Shown piece after piece: positions 61,301 through 64,000 of a DNA stretch of 64,000 nt. The stretch is from Roseiarcus sp963787135. GTDB taxonomy: Bacteria > Pseudomonadota > Alphaproteobacteria > Rhizobiales > Beijerinckiaceae. The DNA is taken from positions 1 to 64,000 of the forward strand of contig CAWBBW010000020.1 in the NCBI GenBank assembly GCA_963787135.1, read 5' to 3'. Each line of letters begins with the position of its first letter. The first letter of the stretch is position 1. The position numbers and the translations under genes were made by a program. The notes under the pieces were generated by a model that was not told the DNA's origin, ran no database searches, and saw nothing but the letters and a program-made list of their open reading frames with translations.

Positions 61301-62824
61301 TCAGGGGCCTTTCACCCGCGGAAAGCGCGCCATCGCCTCGAGGTCGTCTAGGTCCAGGCTGTTGCGCATATATTGCCGCGAGGCGTCGCGAAACGGCTGG
61401 AAGTCCCAGGCGCGGATCTCGCCCTTGGACAAGGCCTGATCAACGAGCCGGCGGCGCCGCTGGCTTTCCCGGACTTCCGCATCGAGCGCTGCGAGATCCC
61501 AGCGGCGCCCGATCTCGGCGCGGAACTCCGCGATCTTGACGGCATGGTCGGGTGACGCCGCCAGATTGTCGCGCTCGCCGGGATCGCACTCGAGGTCATA
61601 GAGTTGGTCGGGATCGGCTGGCGAATCGATGAACTTGAGCGCGCCGCGACGGATCATCACGATCGGCGCAATCGCGCCTTCGGCGAGATATTCGCCGATT
61701 GCCTCGTCATGGCCGTGGCGGCCGGTGAGATGGGGCGCGAGGCTCCGCCCGTCGGTCGGCGATCCGAGCGCGGCGGCGTCTCCGCCGGCAAGATCGACAA
61801 GCGTCGGCAGAATGTCGAGAAGCGAAACGCTCGCGCTGATGCGGCGCGGCGCGAAGCGGGCCGGGCTCGCTACCACGAGCGGCACGCGGGATGCGCCTTC
61901 GAAAAAACTCATCTTGTACCAGAGACCGCGTTCGCCGAGCATTTCGCCGTGGTCGCTGGTGAGGATCACGATCGTATCTTCGCCAAGTCCGCTCGACTTC
62001 AGCGCCTGCATGAGCCGGCCGAGATTGTCGTCGACGTAGGAGATAGCGCCGAGATAGGCGTGGCGCGCGGCGCGCACCTGAGCCTCCGTCACCGGCTCGG
62101 CGTCCATCGCGCAGACGTGGCGCAGCCGGCGCGAATGCGGATCGAGCAGAGCGAGCGGAACCGCCGGTCCGGGCAGATCGATGTCCTCGTCGCGATAGAG
62201 ATCCCAGTAGCGTTGCGGCACGGCGAACGGATCGTGGGGATGGGTGAACGAAGCGACGAGCAGGAAGGGCCGCCGGTCGTTCGACCGTGCAATATCGAAG
62301 ATCGCGCGTTCGGAGGAAAAGGCGACCTCGTCGTCGAAGTCGAGCTGGTTGGTGCGCACGCAGACGCCGGCCTCGGCGACCGAACTCATGTTGTGATACC
62401 AGCTCGGCCGCTCGTCCGGCCGGTCCCAGTCCGGCGTCCAGCCATAGTCTGCCGGGTAGATGTCGGTCGTCAGCCGCTCCTCGAAACCGTGCAGCTGATC
62501 GGGGCCGCAGAAGTGCATCTTGCCGGAGAGGATGGTGCGATAGCCTCGAAGCCTCAGATGATGGGCGAAGGTCGGGATGTCGGCCGAGAACTCCGAAGCG
62601 TTGTCGTAGACGCGGGTTCGCGAGGGCAGGCGCCCGGCCATGAACGACGCCCGCGACGGCGAACACAACGGGCTCGCGCAATAAGCGCTCTCGAACACGA
62701 CGCCGTTTTTCGCGAGCTCCTGCATGTTCGGCGCTCGCGTCAGCGCATGGCCATAGATCGGCAGGAACGCCGGCGCCATCTGATCGGCCATAACGATGAG
62801 GATGTTTGGCGCCCCGGCGGTCAT
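61301..62824 (-). CDS. betC: Choline-sulfatase-like sulfatase
   Basis: This is a 507-residue alkaline-phosphatase-fold enzyme. The sulfatase signature is CASPLCSPSRASFMAGRLPS, with Cys54 the residue converted to formylglycine. The N-terminal metal site is ILIVMADQMAPAFLPIYG and a later one is VILTSDHGEMLGERGLWYKM. GKMHFCGPDQLHGFEERLTT is typical of choline-sulfatases, which release choline and sulfate from choline-O-sulfate. No signal peptide is seen, consistent with a cytoplasmic BetC. ATG 62822-62824 overlaps the stop of the upstream binding-protein gene by four bases, which suggests joint function. Confidence 0.88.
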   Translation of the reverse strand: MTAGAPNILIVMADQMAPAFLPIYGHALTRAPNMQELAKNGVVFESAYCASPLCSPSRASFMAGRLPSRTRVYDNASEFSADIPTFAHHLRLRGYRTILSGKMHFCGPDQLHGFEERLTTDIYPADYGWTPDWDRPDERPSWYHNMSSVAEAGVCVRTNQLDFDDEVAFSSERAIFDIARSNDRRPFLLVASFTHPHDPFAVPQRYWDLYRDEDIDLPGPAVPLALLDPHSRRLRHVCAMDAEPVTEAQVRAARHAYLGAISYVDDNLGRLMQALKSSGLGEDTIVILTSDHGEMLGERGLWYKMSFFEGASRVPLVVASPARFAPRRISASVSLLDILPTLVDLAGGDAAALGSPTDGRSLAPHLTGRHGHDEAIGEYLAEGAIAPIVMIRRGALKFIDSPADPDQLYDLECDPGERDNLAASPDHAVKIAEFRAEIGRRWDLAALDAEVRESQRRRRLVDQALSKGEIRAWDFQPFRDASRQYMRNSLDLDDLEAMARFPRVKGP

Positions 62825-63942
62825 CGCTTCGTCCTTGTCGGTTTGCTGGCGGGCTTGTTCGCGGTCTTGACCTGCGGCTTGCCTGCGGGCTGCTGCGGAG
62901 CGCGCGTTCGCGCCCACTCTCTTTCGATCACCGGGACGAGCTTCGCGTCGTAGACGCCGACCGGCCATAGCACGCGAAAAGTCTCTGCCGGAGCCGCCGC
63001 CTCCGCGCTCGTCAATCCGATTGAAGCGGTCGCCTCGGCGGCGACGCCGGGCTGCAGAAGAAAGTCGATCAGCGCCGACGCGTCATGCGGATCCGGCGCG
63101 TCGCGCGGCTCGGCAAGCGCGGCGATCGCAATCGGGCCGCCCTCCCTCGGCTCGGCGAAGCGAATGTCCAAGCCGGCGCCGCCCTCGCGGCTGCGGCGGG
63201 AAGCTATCCCGGCCTGGGCCGCGCCGCCGAACGTCAGGCAGACCGCGCCGCCCGCGATGGCGGTGATCGGGTCGCGCGAAATCGGCAGGCGAACCGCCGC
63301 GCGGGCGCGGATGATTATGTCGGCCGCCGCCGTCACGTCGCGTTCGCGAAGCGCCGACGGATTGACGCCCATGAGGCGCCATGCGGCGACGAACGCCTCG
63401 TCGCGGGCGTCGGGCAGCGCGACGCCGCAGGGAGCGAGCTTCCGCGCGACCTCCGGCGCGAGCGCCGCGCCCCATGAATTCGGCGCGCCGCCGAGGAGCG
63501 GCGGAGCCTTGCCGAAGTCGTACAGGAGGCCGGTCGCCGACCAGCCCCAGGCGATCGCGTAGGCGCCGCCCGCGTCGTAGGAAATGAGCTTCGCCGCGAC
63601 CTGGGGCGCAACCCGCCGCGCGTTTGCAATCTGCGCCTTGTCGATCTTGCGCAGCTCTCCCCCGGCGATTGCTCGCGCGAGCTCAGGCCCAGGCAGGATG
63701 ACGACATCGTAAGCCGCGTCCTTCATCATGGAAGGAATGCGCTGAGGATCGCCATAGGCGTCGTAGGCGACCGCGGCGCCGCTCTCGCGCTCGAAATCCC
63801 GCAGGGTCTTGGGCGTGAAGGCGCCGGAAGGGGCAAGCAGGCGCACGATCCTGTCGGCGGGCTTCGATGGCGGCGCGAAGGGCGAGGTCTCGAGTGCGCT
63901 CGCTCCCAGCGCAAGGATCGCGGCGGAAAGAACGCTCAGCAT
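62821..63942 (-). CDS. Periplasmic binding protein of PotF/spermidine-putrescine type
   Basis: This 373-residue protein starts with a signal peptide (MLSVLSAAILALGASALETS). The fold of polyamine/iron-type binding proteins is suggested by IVRLLAPSGAFTPKTLRDFE followed by RESGAAVAYDAYGD, YDVVILPGPELARAIAGGEL and KIDKAQIANARRV. AYAIAWGWSATGLLYDFGKA matches the GLxYN region of PotF/PotD. A basic Lys/Pro tail ends it. Stop and start overlap with betC, so it may bind choline-O-sulfate or another osmolyte; that substrate is inference. No permease gene lies in the window. Confidence 0.8.
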   Translation of the reverse strand: MLSVLSAAILALGASALETSPFAPPSKPADRIVRLLAPSGAFTPKTLRDFERESGAAVAYDAYGDPQRIPSMMKDAAYDVVILPGPELARAIAGGELRKIDKAQIANARRVAPQVAAKLISYDAGGAYAIAWGWSATGLLYDFGKAPPLLGGAPNSWGAALAPEVARKLAPCGVALPDARDEAFVAAWRLMGVNPSALRERDVTAAADIIIRARAAVRLPISRDPITAIAGGAVCLTFGGAAQAGIASRRSREGGAGLDIRFAEPREGGPIAIAALAEPRDAPDPHDASALIDFLLQPGVAAEATASIGLTSAEAAAPAETFRVLWPVGVYDAKLVPVIEREWARTRAPQQPAGKPQVKTANKPASKPTRTKR

Positions 63943-64000
63943 ATCGCGGCCGGCGCCGCTCGAGCGAGGGGCGCCAGCAGGGCGTCGATGTCGCCGATGA
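63936..64000 (-). CDS. C-terminal end of an upstream gene, partial
   Basis: The frame IGDIDALLAPLARAAPAAIC ends at TGA 63936-63938 and overlaps the binding-protein start by seven bases. That is the arrangement of a coupled operon continuing beyond the window edge. Too little is visible to name it. Confidence 0.35.
   Translation of the reverse strand, partial: IGDIDALLAPLARAAPAAIC

Noticed and set aside
61105..61539. Forward frame overlapping the end of betC
   Set aside because: Basic, low-complexity translation antisense to the sulfatase C-terminus.

Overview
The window looks like chromosomal DNA of a high-GC alphaproteobacterium of the Rhizobiales (Hyphomicrobiales), perhaps near Beijerinckiaceae or Methylocystaceae. 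The evidence is a MucR/Ros regulator, infA next to maf and yacG, the pssA-psd-Atm1-type exporter cluster, a trxB-lysR pair, metZ facing a long-type dcd, and GC-rich codon use. No rRNA, tRNA or CRISPR array was recognised.

Layout. 1-11.5 kb is accessory and heavily scarred. It holds a decayed Zorya-like phage-defence operon (zorA, frameshifted zorB, multiply frameshifted HNH-type third gene), IS1595 and IS5 remnants, a stand-alone Cas1-family protein with an AT-hook divergent from a DUF6471 gene, and an IS1182 element that splits a small secreted-protein gene. 11.8-20.1 kb is sugar metabolism: zwf, a ROK regulator with an in-frame stop, frcBCA-type sugar ABC transporter, aldo/keto reductase and a Gfo/Idh/MocA oxidoreductase. 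20-30.3 kb has an EamA exporter, a HAD phosphatase and S9 oligopeptidase, a quinone-oxidoreductase-like MDR enzyme, an IS1595 element with its target duplication, an AraC regulator, an IS110 pseudogene, a DUF559 protein and a cytochrome b561. 31-40.5 kb is mostly core: haloalkane dehalogenase, FAH-family hydrolase, yacG-maf-infA, pssA-psd-ABC exporter, mucR, upp. At 40.5-43.7 kb a second IS1182 copy carries an IS110/IS1111-type element inserted in its right terminal repeat. 43.8-54 kb is again core: pgsA, moaD-moaE, yidB-like, metZ, a ruined dcd, secE-nusG, msrP, MFS transporter, lysR, trxB. 54-64 kb is mixed: GST, a TetR/acyltransferase divergent pair, a nucleosidase-like protein, a HigBA toxin-antitoxin pair, a second EamA exporter, and a choline-sulfatase gene translationally coupled to a periplasmic binding protein.

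A recurring theme is the single-base indel, often in a short homopolymer. It breaks housekeeping genes (maf, metZ, msrP, the ABC exporter) as well as mobile and defence genes. Either the assembly has residual indel errors or the genome is decaying; single-indel pseudogene calls should be read with that in mind. dcd and the HNH-type gene carry several indels each and look really broken.

The most interesting locus is the solo Cas1 module at about 4.8-6.5 kb. The catalytic Glu/His/Asp pattern of Cas1 is kept, there is an extra N-terminal helical region and a C-terminal AT-hook, and the AT-rich divergent promoter carries three copies of one 9-bp word. No cas2, effector or array is present.
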